Notes under the pieces: generated by a model
What the model saw: only the letters and a program-made list of their open reading frames with translations
Databases searched by the model: none
Told to the model about the DNA's origin: nothing
Made by a program: the position numbers and the translations under genes
NCBI GenBank assembly: GCA_016714015.1
Contig: JADJNZ010000001.1
Span: 186,001 to 250,000, forward strand
Direction of reading: 5' to 3'
Length of the DNA stretch: 64,000 bases
Source: Gemmatimonadota bacterium
GTDB lineage: Bacteria; Gemmatimonadota; Gemmatimonadetes; Gemmatimonadales; Gemmatimonadaceae
Part shown: positions 28,066 through 38,046 of the stretch, in pieces
How the letters are laid out: each line of letters begins with the position of its first letter
How positions within the stretch are numbered: position 1 is the stretch's first letter

Positions 28066-29153
28066 TTCCGCAACCAGACGACGAGCCCCGCGGGATCCGG
28101 CGGGCAGTTGCAGCCCGTCGACGGCGGGAAGCGCCCGCAGAAGGTGCGGGAGTTCTCGCTCCCGACCGGGAAGATCTCGACCAGTTCGACCTCGGAGGCA
28201 CGGAAGAAGCTCAGGAGGTCGCCGCTCGCGATCTCGTGCCCGTTGACGAGCACGCACGAGACCGTCGGGGCGTTCGCCGCGCCGATGGAGGAGCGTGCGC
28301 CAGCCGTCCCTCGGGTATCGATGGAGCCGGGGCCGCGCGCCGAGCGCCGGTCGCGCGGCACGTCCACCAGCGTGCGCATCGCGAGCGCGCCGGAGCTCCC
28401 CATCAGCGCGTTGATGAGCGGGGCCTCCCCCCAGCGTTCGAGTTCGGCACGCGTGACGAAGGCCGCCTGTGCGCCGGCGAACGACTTCCGTCGATCCATC
28501 TCCGCCGCGACCACGCGCGCGAGCGCGAGGCTCGTCCGTTCGTCCACTCCGGCGTAGAGGCGCACCGCCAGGTCGCGCTCGATCCGCGCGACCATCTGCA
28601 CGGCCCGCCGCGCGAGGCCGTAGCCCTCCTTCCGGACCTCCAGGAGGTAGTTCCCCGGTGCGAGATCGACGAAGATGAATCGCCCGTCGGCATCGCTCAC
28701 CATCGCGCGGCGGAGTCCGACGACGTCGACCTCCGCGCCGGCGATGGGCCGTCCCTGCTCGTCGATCACCACGCCGCTGAGCTGGTTGAGCAGCTGCTCC
28801 TCGATCCGGACCCCGGCGAGGGTCTGCGCATCGGCGACCATCGTGACGGCGATGACCATCGCGCTGTCGGGGCGCACCGCGAGCTGCGCGCGCGCGGGCC
28901 GGAAACCGATGCGGCGGATGGTGATCTCCTGGATGCCGACCGGCACGCGCTCGAGCGCGAAGCGGCCGGCCGTGTCGGAGCGGGTCTGTCGCGCCGTGCC
29001 GTCGACGGTGATGACCGCCTGCGGGACCGGGCGTCCCGCCTCATCCCGGACCGCCCCAGCGATGATGCCCGTTGGCTGGGCTTGCGGTGCCGGCTCCTGT
29101 GCGCGCGCCGCGAGGGGCGCGCACAGGAGCAGCATCGCGGCGATGCGTCGCAT
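28062..29153 (-). CDS. Secreted protein with two carboxypeptidase-regulatory-like domains
   Basis: 363 residues from the ATG at 29153, overlapping the giant gene stop by one base (TGATG). The signal peptide ends AARAQE. Two CarboxypepD_reg-like beta-sandwiches follow: about 30-110 (IAGAVRDEAGRPVPQAVITV) and about 125-200 (LSGVVIDEQGRPIAGAEVDVVG). The last third is not a recognised domain; it resembles the plug part of TonB receptors without a barrel (VLVNGHEI; VELVEIFPVGS) and ends in a cysteine-rich segment (FCGRFPPSTGCNCPPD). It may be a periplasmic or surface accessory protein of the giant protein encoded just upstream. Confidence 0.75.
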   Translation of the reverse strand: MRRIAAMLLLCAPLAARAQEPAPQAQPTGIIAGAVRDEAGRPVPQAVITVDGTARQTRSDTAGRFALERVPVGIQEITIRRIGFRPARAQLAVRPDSAMVIAVTMVADAQTLAGVRIEEQLLNQLSGVVIDEQGRPIAGAEVDVVGLRRAMVSDADGRFIFVDLAPGNYLLEVRKEGYGLARRAVQMVARIERDLAVRLYAGVDERTSLALARVVAAEMDRRKSFAGAQAAFVTRAELERWGEAPLINALMGSSGALAMRTLVDVPRDRRSARGPGSIDTRGTAGARSSIGAANAPTVSCVLVNGHEIASGDLLSFFRASEVELVEIFPVGSENSRTFCGRFPPSTGCNCPPDPAGLVVWLRK

Positions 29154-32100
29154 CAGGGGCACGTCGCGCCTGTGCCCGTCCCGCCGATGGTGCCGCCGAG
29201 GTTCGAGCAGGTGCCGGTCTTCACCAGCGCCCCCGTGACCGTGGTCGACGAACCACTGTAGAGCGAGAGCAGCCCGCTCACCGTGAGGGTGCGCCCGGTC
29301 GCCACGGTCATCGTCCCTCGCTGGTCGAGCGGGGCGCCGACGGTCGCGGTCGCGTTGGCCTGGAAGCTGCCGAGGTTGTCGATGAGCGCCGCGTTGATCG
29401 TGCGACTGCCGCCGCTGCCCTGCTGGATCGCGATGGTGCCGGTCGCGGAGTTCGTGAGCGTCTGCGTGCCGAGGCCGAGTGTGACGGTGTACCCGGCCCC
29501 CTCGGCGTTCAGCGTGAGCGTCCCGTTGTTGGTGAAGCCGTTCGTGAAGGTGACGTTGGCGAGCTGGCTCACACCGCGCACCGCGAGGGTGGATCCCGCG
29601 CCCGACGTGTACGCGGTGTTCACCGTCAGCGTGCCCTCGAGCCCGACGAACCCGTTGTTCACGAGGGCGGTCGGGGCGAAGGTCCCGCCCAGGACACGGA
29701 GCGAGTCGCTGACCCCGACGGTGAGGGACACGGGCACCGTGGTCGTCGCAGCGAAGGTGACCCGCGGCTGCACGTTGGACGGTTGGAACTGGACGGCAGC
29801 GGCGCCGGTCGTGATGAAGCGGCCGCCATATCCGGAGATGAGGCCGTCGGTCAGCTCCACCGCGCCGGTGTTGATGGTGAGCGTCCGCGCGTTGGCCGCG
29901 ATGGTCCCCGTGTTGGTGAAGCTCGGCGCCGCGCCAGACTGGGTCACGGTGAGGTCGCCGGTGGTCATCGTGAGGGTGCCACTGTTCAGGTGTGCGGCGT
30001 TCGCGCCGTTGATGCTGAGGTCGTACGGGATGTTCACCGCGCCGGCGTTGACCAGCGTGCCGGTGAAGGTGCGCGTGCCGCCCGAGCCCGCGAGCGACGT
30101 CAGCGTACCCGTCGCCGTGTTCGACAGCGTGGGCACGATGAGCACGCCGTTATAGCCCGCGGCCTCTGCCGTGAGTTCGATCGCGCCCGCGTTGGTCAGT
30201 GGATTCGTGAAGGTCGCGGTCGGGGCGCCGGCGATGCCCGTGCCGCGTACGCGGATCGTCGAGCCCGTCCCGGTCGTCACCGCCGAGGTGATCGTCGGCG
30301 CGCCCTCGAGGATCAGCAGCCCATCATTGGTGAGCGACGGCGGCGCGAACGTCCCGCCGAAGACCCGTAGCGAATCGTTCGCCGGCACCGTGAACGGATC
30401 CGGCAACACGGTCGTCGCCGAGAAGGTGACGCGCGGCTGCACCGTCGGGACGGTGAAGCGCACCGTCGGCGCGCCGGTCGTGACGAGGCGACCGGTGTAC
30501 CCGGTCACCACACCCCCGAGCAGGTCGAGCGTGCCGCCCGTCACCGTGAATGTCCGCCCATTGGTGGCGATCGTCCCAGTGTTCGTGAAGCTCGGCGTCG
30601 TTCCGGTCATCGTGACGGCGAGATCGCCCGTCGTCATCGTGATCGTGCCACTGTTCACGTGCGACGCGTCCACGCCGGTGAGGATGAGATCGTGCGGGAT
30701 GCTCACCGCGCCGGCGTTGACCAGCGTGCCGGTGAAGGTGCGCGTGCCACCGGAGCCTGCGAGCGACGTCAGCGTGCCCGTCGCCGTGTTCGTCAGCGTG
30801 GGCACGATGAGCGCGCCGTTGTAGCCCGCGGCTTCCGCGGTGAGCTCGATGGCGGCCGCGTTGGTCAGGGGGTTGGTGAACGTCGCCGTCGGGCCGCCAC
30901 CGACGCCAGAGCCGCGCACGCGGATCGTCGAGCCCGTCCCGGTGGTGACGGCCGAATCCACGGTCGGCGCGCCTTCCAGGACCAGCAGGCCGTTGTTGGT
31001 CAGCGACGGCGGGGCGAACGTCCCGCCCAGGATGCGCAACGAGTCGCCCGCCGGGACCGTGAACGGATCCGGCAGCACCGTCGTCGCCGAGAACGACACG
31101 CGCGGCTGGACCGTCGGCACCGTGAACCGCACCGTCGGCGCGCCGGTCGTGACGAGGCGACCGGTGTACCCGGTCACCACACCCCCGAGCAGGTCGAGCG
31201 TGCCGCCCGTCACCGTGAATGTCCGCCCATTGGTGGCGATCGTCCCGTTGTTCATGAAGCTCGGCGTCGTTCCGGTCATCGTGACGGCGAGATCGCCCGT
31301 CGTCATCGTGATCGTGCCGCTGTTGACGTGCGCCGCGTCCACGCCGGTGAGGATGAGATCGTGCGGGATGCTCACCGCGCCGGCGTTGACCAGCGTGCCG
31401 GTGAAGGTGCGCGTGCCACCGGAGCCTGCGAGCGACGTCAGCGTGCCGGTCGCCGTGTTCGTCAGCGTGGGCACGATCAGCACGCCGTTGTAGCCCGCGG
31501 TCTCCGCGGTGAGCTCGATGGCGGCCGCGTTGGTCAGGGGATTCGTGAAGGTCGCCGTGGGACCGCCACCGACGCCCGAGCCGCGCACGCGGATCGTCGA
31601 GCCCGTCCCGGTGGTGACGGCCGAATTCACGGTCGGCGCGCCTTCCAGGACCAGCAGGCCGTTGTTGGTCAGCGACGGCGGGGCGAACGTCCCGCCCAGG
31701 ATGCGCAACGAGTCGCCCGCCGGGACCGTGAACGGATCCGGCAGCACCGTCGTCGCCGAGAACGACACGCGCGGCTGGACCGTGGGGACGGTGAAGCGCA
31801 CCGTCGGAGTGCCGGTCGTAATGAGGCGGCCGCTGTAGCCGCTCACCACGCCACCCAGCAGATCGAGCGTACCCCCCGTCACGGTGAACGTCCGCCCGGC
31901 CACCGCGATCGTGCCCGTGTTCGTGAAGCTCGGCGTCGTGCCCGTCATCGTGACGGCGAGATCGCCCGTCGTCATCGTGATCGTGCCGCTGTTCACGTGC
32001 GCCGCGCTCGCACCGGTGATACTGAGGTCATGCGGGATGTTCACCGCGCCGGCGTTGAGCAGCGTGCCGGTGAAGGTCCGCGTGCCACCCGACCCTACGA

Positions 32101-35100
32101 GCGACGTCAGCGTGCCCGTCGCCGTGTTCGTCAGCGTCGGGACGATCAGCACGCCGTTGTAGCCCGCGGCCTCCGCGGTGAGCTCGATCGCCGCGGCATT
32201 GGTCAACGGATTGGTGAACGTCGCCGTGGGACCACCGCCGGCGCTCGAACCGCGCACCCGGATCGTCGAGCCGGTTCCAGTGGTCACGGCCGAGGTGATC
32301 GTCGGCGCGCCTTCGAGGAGCAGGAGCCCATCATTGGTGAGCGACGGCGGGGCGAACGTCCCGCCGAGGATGCGCAACGAGTCGCCGGCCGGGACCGTGA
32401 ACGGATCCGGCAGCACCGTCGTCGCCGAGAACGTCACGCGCGGCTGCACCGTCGGGACGGTGAAGCGCACCGTCGGTGTGCCGGTGGTGACGAGGCGGCC
32501 GCTGTACCCGGTCACCACGCCGCCGAGCAGGTCGAGCGTACCGCCCGTCACGGTGAACGTCCGCCCGGCCACCGCGATCGTGCCCGTATTCGTGAAGCTC
32601 GGCGAGGTCCCCGTCATCGTCACGGCGAGGTCGCCGGTGGTCATCGTGATCGTGCCGCTGTTCACGTGCGCCGCGCTCGCGCCGGTGATGCTGAGATCGT
32701 GCGGGAGGGTCACTGTCCCTGCATTGACCAGCGTGCCGGTGAAGGTGCGCGTGCCGCCCGAGCCCGCGAGCGACGTCAGCGTGCCCGTCGCCGTGTTGGT
32801 CAGCGTCGGGACGACGAGCACGCCGTTGTAGCCCGCGGTCTCCGCCGTGAGCTCGATGGCGGCCGCGTTGGTCAGGGGATTGGTGAAGGTCGCCGTGGGA
32901 CCACCGCCGGCGCTCGAGCCGCGGACGCGGATCGTCGAGCCCGTCCCGGTCGTCACGGCCGAGGTGATCGTCGGTGCGCCTTCCAGGACCAGCAGGCCGT
33001 TGTTGGTCAGCGACGGCGGGGCGAACGTCCCGCCGAGGATGCGCAACGAGTCGCCGGCCGGCACCGTGAGCGGATCCGGCAGCACCGTCGTCGCCGAGAA
33101 CGTCACGCGCGGCTGCACCGTCGGCACCGAGAACCGCACCGTCGGTGCGCCGGAGGTGACGAGGCGGCCAGTGTAGCCGGTCACCACACCCGCCGAGAGG
33201 TCGAGCGTACCGCCCGTCACGGTGAACGTCCGCCCCGCCACCGCGATCGTCCCCGTGTTCGTGAAGCTCGGCGTCGTGCCCGTCATCGTCACGGTGAGAT
33301 CGCCGGTCGTCATCGTGATCGTGCCGCTGTTGACGTGCGCCGCGTCCACGCCGGTCACAGTCAGGTCGGCCGGGAGCGCGATCGTGCCCTGGTTGTCGAT
33401 CGTGCCCGTGATCGTGCGCGTGCCGCCCGTCCCCACGAGCGACGTGATCGTCCCGGCGGGAAGGTTCGTCAGTGCCCCGCCGGTCACCGTCATCTGGAGG
33501 TTGTATCCGGTCGTCGAGGTGGTGAACTCGATGTTCCCCGCGTTGGACACGCCGCCGCCGAAGGTCGGCGTCGCCGCGCCGGTGGTCGACTCACCGCTCA
33601 CGCGCAGCATCGCGCCGACGTTGTTCGTCACCGCCTGCGTGAACCCCATCGCTCCGCGCGCGGTCACCGTCCCGGCGTTGGTGAGCGCCTTCTGGATCGA
33701 CCCACCCGCTGTGGTGATCGCCCCCTGGCTCGTCAGCGTCCCCGCCCCGCGGACGATGCCGCCCGTCGAGATCGTGAGCGCGCCGCTGGTCGCGACCGAC
33801 GCGTCGCCGTCCACCTGCAGCGTCCGCCCGACCACCGCGAGCGTCTGCGTCCCCGCCCCGCCGCCCACGAAGAGCGCCGCGACCGTATCACCCACGTCCA
33901 TCGTCACCGTGTACGTGCCCAACGCGGCGATGCTCACCGTGTCGGTCGCGATCGGCGTCCGCCCCAGGCTCCAGTTGGCGATGCCGCTCCAGTTGCCGCC
34001 GGCCGCGCTCGTCCACGCGTTCACCAGCCCAGCCGTGGGGCCGAGCACCGTCGCGCCGGTCGCCGAGTACGACGGCGCCGCCTGGAGGCCCGCGGCGGCG
34101 TTCACCGTGCCGAACGTCCCCGTGCGCGTGCCGGCCGTGAGCACGTCGAACGAGCTCCCGGGTGTCGGCGTGAAGCCGCCGAAGAGCCCGACGTTCAAGG
34201 TGCCGCCGAGCGTGGCCGTGCCCGAGATCGTCAGCTGGTCGTACTGCGTCACCGGCACCAGGCCGCCGAGGTCCACCGCGACGGTGCCACTGCTGCCGGT
34301 GAAGTTGCCGGTGATGGCGAGCTGTCCCGCCGCGCCGGGCGCGATCTCGAGCAGACCCTGGTTGAGCACCGGCCCGACGATGCTGCGCGTGCCGCCGCCA
34401 TTCCCCGCCGCGGTCGTGATGAGGCCGCCCACCGCGTTGGTGAGCGTCCCCGCGCTCAGCTGCAGCGTCGCGTCGACCGCCTGCGGGCTCGCCGTCTGGT
34501 TCGTCAGCTGGATCACGCCGCTGTTCGTGAAGCCCGACGCGAGCGTGAGCGTCGTCGCCGCCGTCTGCGCGCCGATGGCGCCGATGCGCAGGAACGAACC
34601 GCTGTTCATCGAGAACGACCCGCCGATCGAGCTGGCGCCGCTCACTTCCATGAGGCCGCTATTGGCGACGTTGCTGAGCACCGCGCCGTTCAGCAGGCGC
34701 AGCGCGGCGCCAGACGTCACCGCGAGGCTGCCGCCGCCGGTCATCAGCGCCCCGCTCGCCTGCGTGAACGAACCCGCGGTGAGCCCGAGCACTTGCCCGG
34801 ACGCGATCACGATGGTGTCGAAGTTCGTGAACGTCGGCGCCACACCCGAGATGCCGAGGCTCAGCTGGGCGTTGACGTTGATCGTGCCGTTGTTCGTGTT
34901 CGCGCCATCCTGCAGCTGGATCACCGAAGGCGTTGCGACCGTGATCGTGCCCTGGTTGTCGAGGCGGCCGAAGAAGGTGCGCGCCCCGCCCGTCCCGGCG
35001 GCGAACGTGATCGTTCCGCCGGCCCCGTTGACCAGCGTGCCGGTCGAGAACGCGAGCCCGGCGTCGAAGACTCCGCCGGTCGAGGTCAGCAGGATGTCCC

Positions 35101-37858
35101 CGTTGTTCGTGAAACCGTTCGCGAAGGAGACACCGATGTCGCCGGCCCCGGCGTTCGCCTCGATGTCGATCGCCGACACCGCCGTGGTCGTCACCGCCCC
35201 CGAGACGACGGTCGTCCCCCGCGCGAGGAGCGAGCCGTTGTGGACGAGATCGGCCGCGATCGACCCGCCGTTGGACCGGATGAGGCCGTCATTCGCGACC
35301 GGTGCGCCGAGGATGATCGCGCCCAGTTCGAGCGAGAGGATCCCCGGTCCGTTCACCTGCACGCCTTCGGTGGTGGTCAGGGTGAAGGTGCCGTCCACCG
35401 ACAAGGTCGCGTTCCGCCCGCCGGCGCCGCCGATCTCCACGCGCGCCACCGTCGCGTCCTCGGCGAGCACCACGGTGTACGTGCCGACGGCATTGAGCCG
35501 GACCGTATCCGTCGGGATGGGGGCGCGACCGAGACTCCAGTTCCCCGCGACATCCCAGGTGCCGCCCGCCGCGATCCACTCGTTGATCCCGCCGACGGCC
35601 ACACCGATGTCGAACGCCGCACTCGTCGCGCTCGTGAGCCCGCCGGACGACGCGACGAGCGTGTAGCCCGTCGCCGCGCTCGAGAGCGTGATGGTCGAGA
35701 AGGTGGCGAGCCCGCCGACGACGATCGCCGTGGTCGTGCCGCCCAGCGTCGCGCCGCCCGGGTTCGCGCCGAGCGCGAGCGTGACGTTGCCGTTGAACCC
35801 GGTGACGGTGTTGCCGAGCGCATCGCGCACGCGCACCGTGATCGGCGGCGCGATCGCCGCGCTCACGGCCGCGTTCGTCGGCTGCTGCACGAACTCGAGC
35901 GCGGTCGCCGCCCCCGCCTGCACCGCGAACGGCGTGCTCACCACCGACGCGATCCCCGGCGACGTCGCGAGCAGCGTGTATCCCGCGGCGATCGAGTCGA
36001 CCGACAACCCCGCGAACGTCGCGATGCCGCCCACGGCGTTGACCGTGAGCGTTCCGCCCAGCGTCCCGCCGCGCGGATTGTTCGCGAGCGCGAGCGTCAC
36101 CGGCCCGGTGTAATCCGTCTTGAGGCGGCCGAGCGCATCCTCCGCGCGCACCACGACGGCCGGCGTCATCGCCGCGCCCGACACGACGTTCGTGGGCTGT
36201 GTGCCGAAGACGAGCCGGCCGAGCGTCGTCACGCCCGTCGTGTACAGCGCCGTCACCTGCGCCGGCGTCAACGCCCCGCGATGCACGCGGAACTCGTCGA
36301 AGTCGCCGAGGATGTAGCTGCCGCCCGACCCGTACGCGCGCCCGAGGCGTGTGTTCGTGCCGCCCGCCGCCGGCACGATCGCCGTCGGGAAGAGCGCGAC
36401 CTGCACGCCATCCTGGTACAGCCGCGACTGGTTCGCCGCCGAGTCCACCACCAGCGCGATCTGGTGGAAGAGTCCGTCATCACCGGCCGGCTGGACCCCG
36501 GTGCTGCCACCGCCATCACCGACCGCGAGATCGATCTGCCCGAGCGTGTAGCCGATGACGAGGCCCGGCCCGCCGGATGTGCCCTGCGAGAGATACGCCC
36601 CGTCGCCCTGGATCACCGCGCGCACGAACATCGACACGGTGTAGCTCCCCGACGTCGGCACCACCGCCGACGCGAACTCGGCGTACCCCGTCGTCCCGTC
36701 GAGCGTGAGCACGCCGTTGGACACCGACGCCCCGCCGAACAGCGTGCCGTTCGCCCCGCCGACCGCGTCGGCGAGATCACCGTTCATCGGATAGTGATGC
36801 AGCAGCTCCGCCGTCGGCAGCTGCGCGGTGAAGGTCAGCGGCGACCCGACCAAGCCAGTGGCCGTCGCGGTCACCGTCTGCGCGCCGAGCCCGCTGCCGA
36901 CCGTCCACGTCACCTGCGCGAGCCCGCTCGCGTCCGTCACGACGGACGCGGAGCTCACGCTGCCGCCGCCCGACGTCACCGCGAAGTTCACCGCCACGCC
37001 GGCCATCCCCTGCCCGTCCGTCGCGTTCACGCGCACGACGAGCGGCTGCGACAACGGCGTGTTGAACGTGCCCGACTGGTTGTTCCCCGACACGAACTGC
37101 AGCGCCTGCGCGCGCGGCTGGATGTCGAGCACCACGGTATCGGCCGGTCCGGTCAGCAGCTGTGCGATGATCGCGACCGGCCCGCGGGCGGGCAACGTGA
37201 TTCCGGTGCCGGCACCGGGCGTGTTGATCCGCGCGCGCGTGGTGTCCGCCGACCGCCACGCGATCGGCGTGCCCGCGATCGGCTGCCCCTGCGCGTCGCG
37301 CGCGGCGGCGACGAAGGCGAATGGATCACCCGACAGGATCGTCGTGACCCCGGGTGCGATCTCCACGACCGATGCCTGCGAACCGGGGCCGGTGTAGTTC
37401 ACCGGCACCTGCGGCGCGGGCGGCGGCGCCTGCCCCGGCCGCGACGGCACGACCGGCACCGAGACCGGCCCGCCACGGAAGACCGTGTCCCCCTGCGCAT
37501 TGATGAACGCCAGCGCCAGGCTCATCAGCTCGCCGCTCGCCGGCGCCGAGGACGACACCGGCACGTCCACGCCGAGTTCGACCGAGTCCGCCCCGTTCGG
37601 GAACGGGATCACCCGCTTCACCACCGTGTCGCCGGTCGCGTTCACCAGCACCACGCGCACATCGGTGAAGTCCACGAGCGTGCCGGCGACCCCGTGCGCC
37701 AGTCCCGGCGCGTCGAACCGCGCATCGAACGCGAATCCGCGCATCAGCGACATCCCCGGCGGACCGGTGACCTCGCGACCGCAGCTGAGCGTGGCGAGGA
37801 GACAGGCGGCGCCGAAGAGGACGGCACGGCGGAAGGTCGGACGATCGAATCGCGGCAA
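29153..37858 (-). CDS. Giant repeat-rich surface/secreted protein (2,901 residues)
   Basis: The start is a TTG at 37858, the only start that keeps the signal sequence (RRAVLFGAACLLATLSC, possibly a lipoprotein signal). Ig-like segments occupy about residues 150-350 (VNFAVTSGGGSVSSASVVT, bacterial Ig group 1 style), then a LamG/concanavalin-like domain at about 350-540, two Ig-like repeats to about 745, and WDVAGNWSLGR-type modules at about 760 and 1275. The remainder is Thr/Gly/Asn-rich beta-helix-like sequence, including near-identical 223-residue repeats (about 1490-2720). It has no barrel or sorting signal at the C-terminus. It is probably an adhesin-like or matrix protein; no enzyme motif is seen. 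Three coupled genes follow it. Confidence 0.8.
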   Translation of the reverse strand: MPRFDRPTFRRAVLFGAACLLATLSCGREVTGPPGMSLMRGFAFDARFDAPGLAHGVAGTLVDFTDVRVVLVNATGDTVVKRVIPFPNGADSVELGVDVPVSSSAPASGELMSLALAFINAQGDTVFRGGPVSVPVVPSRPGQAPPPAPQVPVNYTGPGSQASVVEIAPGVTTILSGDPFAFVAAARDAQGQPIAGTPIAWRSADTTRARINTPGAGTGITLPARGPVAIIAQLLTGPADTVVLDIQPRAQALQFVSGNNQSGTFNTPLSQPLVVRVNATDGQGMAGVAVNFAVTSGGGSVSSASVVTDASGLAQVTWTVGSGLGAQTVTATATGLVGSPLTFTAQLPTAELLHHYPMNGDLADAVGGANGTLFGGASVSNGVLTLDGTTGYAEFASAVVPTSGSYTVSMFVRAVIQGDGAYLSQGTSGGPGLVIGYTLGQIDLAVGDGGGSTGVQPAGDDGLFHQIALVVDSAANQSRLYQDGVQVALFPTAIVPAAGGTNTRLGRAYGSGGSYILGDFDEFRVHRGALTPAQVTALYTTGVTTLGRLVFGTQPTNVVSGAAMTPAVVVRAEDALGRLKTDYTGPVTLALANNPRGGTLGGTLTVNAVGGIATFAGLSVDSIAAGYTLLATSPGIASVVSTPFAVQAGAATALEFVQQPTNAAVSAAIAPPITVRVRDALGNTVTGFNGNVTLALGANPGGATLGGTTTAIVVGGLATFSTITLSSAATGYTLVASSGGLTSATSAAFDIGVAVGGINEWIAAGGTWDVAGNWSLGRAPIPTDTVRLNAVGTYTVVLAEDATVARVEIGGAGGRNATLSVDGTFTLTTTEGVQVNGPGILSLELGAIILGAPVANDGLIRSNGGSIAADLVHNGSLLARGTTVVSGAVTTTAVSAIDIEANAGAGDIGVSFANGFTNNGDILLTSTGGVFDAGLAFSTGTLVNGAGGTITFAAGTGGARTFFGRLDNQGTITVATPSVIQLQDGANTNNGTINVNAQLSLGISGVAPTFTNFDTIVIASGQVLGLTAGSFTQASGALMTGGGSLAVTSGAALRLLNGAVLSNVANSGLMEVSGASSIGGSFSMNSGSFLRIGAIGAQTAATTLTLASGFTNSGVIQLTNQTASPQAVDATLQLSAGTLTNAVGGLITTAAGNGGGTRSIVGPVLNQGLLEIAPGAAGQLAITGNFTGSSGTVAVDLGGLVPVTQYDQLTISGTATLGGTLNVGLFGGFTPTPGSSFDVLTAGTRTGTFGTVNAAAGLQAAPSYSATGATVLGPTAGLVNAWTSAAGGNWSGIANWSLGRTPIATDTVSIAALGTYTVTMDVGDTVAALFVGGGAGTQTLAVVGRTLQVDGDASVATSGALTISTGGIVRGAGTLTSQGAITTAGGSIQKALTNAGTVTARGAMGFTQAVTNNVGAMLRVSGESTTGAATPTFGGGVSNAGNIEFTTSTTGYNLQMTVTGGALTNLPAGTITSLVGTGGTRTITGTIDNQGTIALPADLTVTGVDAAHVNSGTITMTTGDLTVTMTGTTPSFTNTGTIAVAGRTFTVTGGTLDLSAGVVTGYTGRLVTSGAPTVRFSVPTVQPRVTFSATTVLPDPLTVPAGDSLRILGGTFAPPSLTNNGLLVLEGAPTITSAVTTGTGSTIRVRGSSAGGGPTATFTNPLTNAAAIELTAETAGYNGVLVVPTLTNTATGTLTSLAGSGGTRTFTGTLVNAGTVTLPHDLSITGASAAHVNSGTITMTTGDLAVTMTGTSPSFTNTGTIAVAGRTFTVTGGTLDLLGGVVTGYSGRLVTTGTPTVRFTVPTVQPRVTFSATTVLPDPFTVPAGDSLRILGGTFAPPSLTNDGLLLLEGAPTITSAVTTGTGSTIRVRGSSAGGGPTATFTNPLTNAAAIELTAEAAGYNGVLIVPTLTNTATGTLTSLVGSGGTRTFTGTLLNAGAVNIPHDLSITGASAAHVNSGTITMTTGDLAVTMTGTTPSFTNTGTIAVAGRTFTVTGGTLDLLGGVVSGYSGRLITTGTPTVRFTVPTVQPRVSFSATTVLPDPFTVPAGDSLRILGGTFAPPSLTNNGLLVLEGAPTVNSAVTTGTGSTIRVRGSGVGGGPTATFTNPLTNAAAIELTAETAGYNGVLIVPTLTNTATGTLTSLAGSGGTRTFTGTLVNAGAVSIPHDLILTGVDAAHVNSGTITMTTGDLAVTMTGTTPSFMNNGTIATNGRTFTVTGGTLDLLGGVVTGYTGRLVTTGAPTVRFTVPTVQPRVSFSATTVLPDPFTVPAGDSLRILGGTFAPPSLTNNGLLVLEGAPTVDSAVTTGTGSTIRVRGSGVGGGPTATFTNPLTNAAAIELTAEAAGYNGALIVPTLTNTATGTLTSLAGSGGTRTFTGTLVNAGAVSIPHDLILTGVDASHVNSGTITMTTGDLAVTMTGTTPSFTNTGTIATNGRTFTVTGGTLDLLGGVVTGYTGRLVTTGAPTVRFTVPTVQPRVTFSATTVLPDPFTVPANDSLRVFGGTFAPPSLTNDGLLILEGAPTITSAVTTGTGSTIRVRGTGIAGAPTATFTNPLTNAGAIELTAEAAGYNGVLIVPTLSNTATGTLTSLAGSGGTRTFTGTLVNAGAVNIPYDLSINGANAAHLNSGTLTMTTGDLTVTQSGAAPSFTNTGTIAANARTLTINTGAVELTDGLISGYGGRFITTGAAAVQFQPSNVQPRVTFAATTTVPVSLTVGVSDSLRVLGGTFAPTALVNNGFVGLEGTLTVNTAYTSGAGSTLAVRGVSQLANVTFTNGFTNNGTLTLNAEGAGYTVTLGLGTQTLTNSATGTIAIQQGSGGSRTINAALIDNLGSFQANATATVGAPLDQRGTMTVATGRTLTVSGLLSLYSGSSTTVTGALVKTGTCSNLGGTIGGTGTGATCP
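29690..33380 (-). repeat. 669-bp in-frame tandem repeat array within the giant gene
   Basis: The anchor GGATCCGGCA/GGATCCGGCAG recurs at 30396, 31065, 31734, 32403 and 33072, exactly 669 bp apart each time (223 codons). A diverged sixth unit covers about 29690-30030, and a partial one precedes 33380. Adjacent copies share long exact blocks, for example about 155 nt identical between 30959 and 31628. The tight identity suggests recent duplication or gene conversion. Confidence 0.9.
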
Positions 37859-37883
37859 GCGCGGGTCCTCGCGTGTGACGGCA

Positions 37884-37918
37884 AGCCGCTGGCCTCCCCC
37901 GGGTCGGGGGCAGCGGCT
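37884..37918 (-). other. Stem-loop in the leader of the giant gene
   Basis: AGCCGCTG (37884-37891) pairs with CAGCGGCT (37911-37918), with an inner CCCCC/GGGGG stem. It sits 25 nt before the TTG start and so lies in the 5' leader. It is not followed by a T-run, so an attenuator or protective hairpin is as likely as a terminator. Confidence 0.5.
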
Positions 37919-37984
37919 CTAATGATGCGAGGAAAGGTGCGGGTCCGGACGCGGAGGTGGCAAGAATGCAGGCCCCTGTCGGCG

Positions 37985-38000
37985 CGTGACCCGCGTCACA
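37985..38000 (-). promoter_or_regulatory. CRP/FNR-like inverted repeat upstream of the giant gene
   Basis: Minus strand TGTGA-CGCGGG-TCACG, 9 of 10 conserved positions of the TGTGA-N6-TCACA site. The surrounding DNA is GC-rich, so chance occurrence cannot be excluded and no regulator gene is nearby. Confidence 0.3.
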
Positions 38001-38007
38001 ACCGATC

Positions 38008-38028
38008 GCCGCGGGCGATGCCCGCGGC
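38008..38028 (-). terminator. Hairpin after the PHP gene
   Basis: GCCGCGGGC-GAT-GCCCGCGGC is a perfect 9-bp stem with a 3-nt loop, beginning 19 nt after the PHP stop at 38047 on the minus strand. No T-run follows. Confidence 0.6.
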
Positions 38029-38046
38029 CCGCTCACCGCAGCCGCG

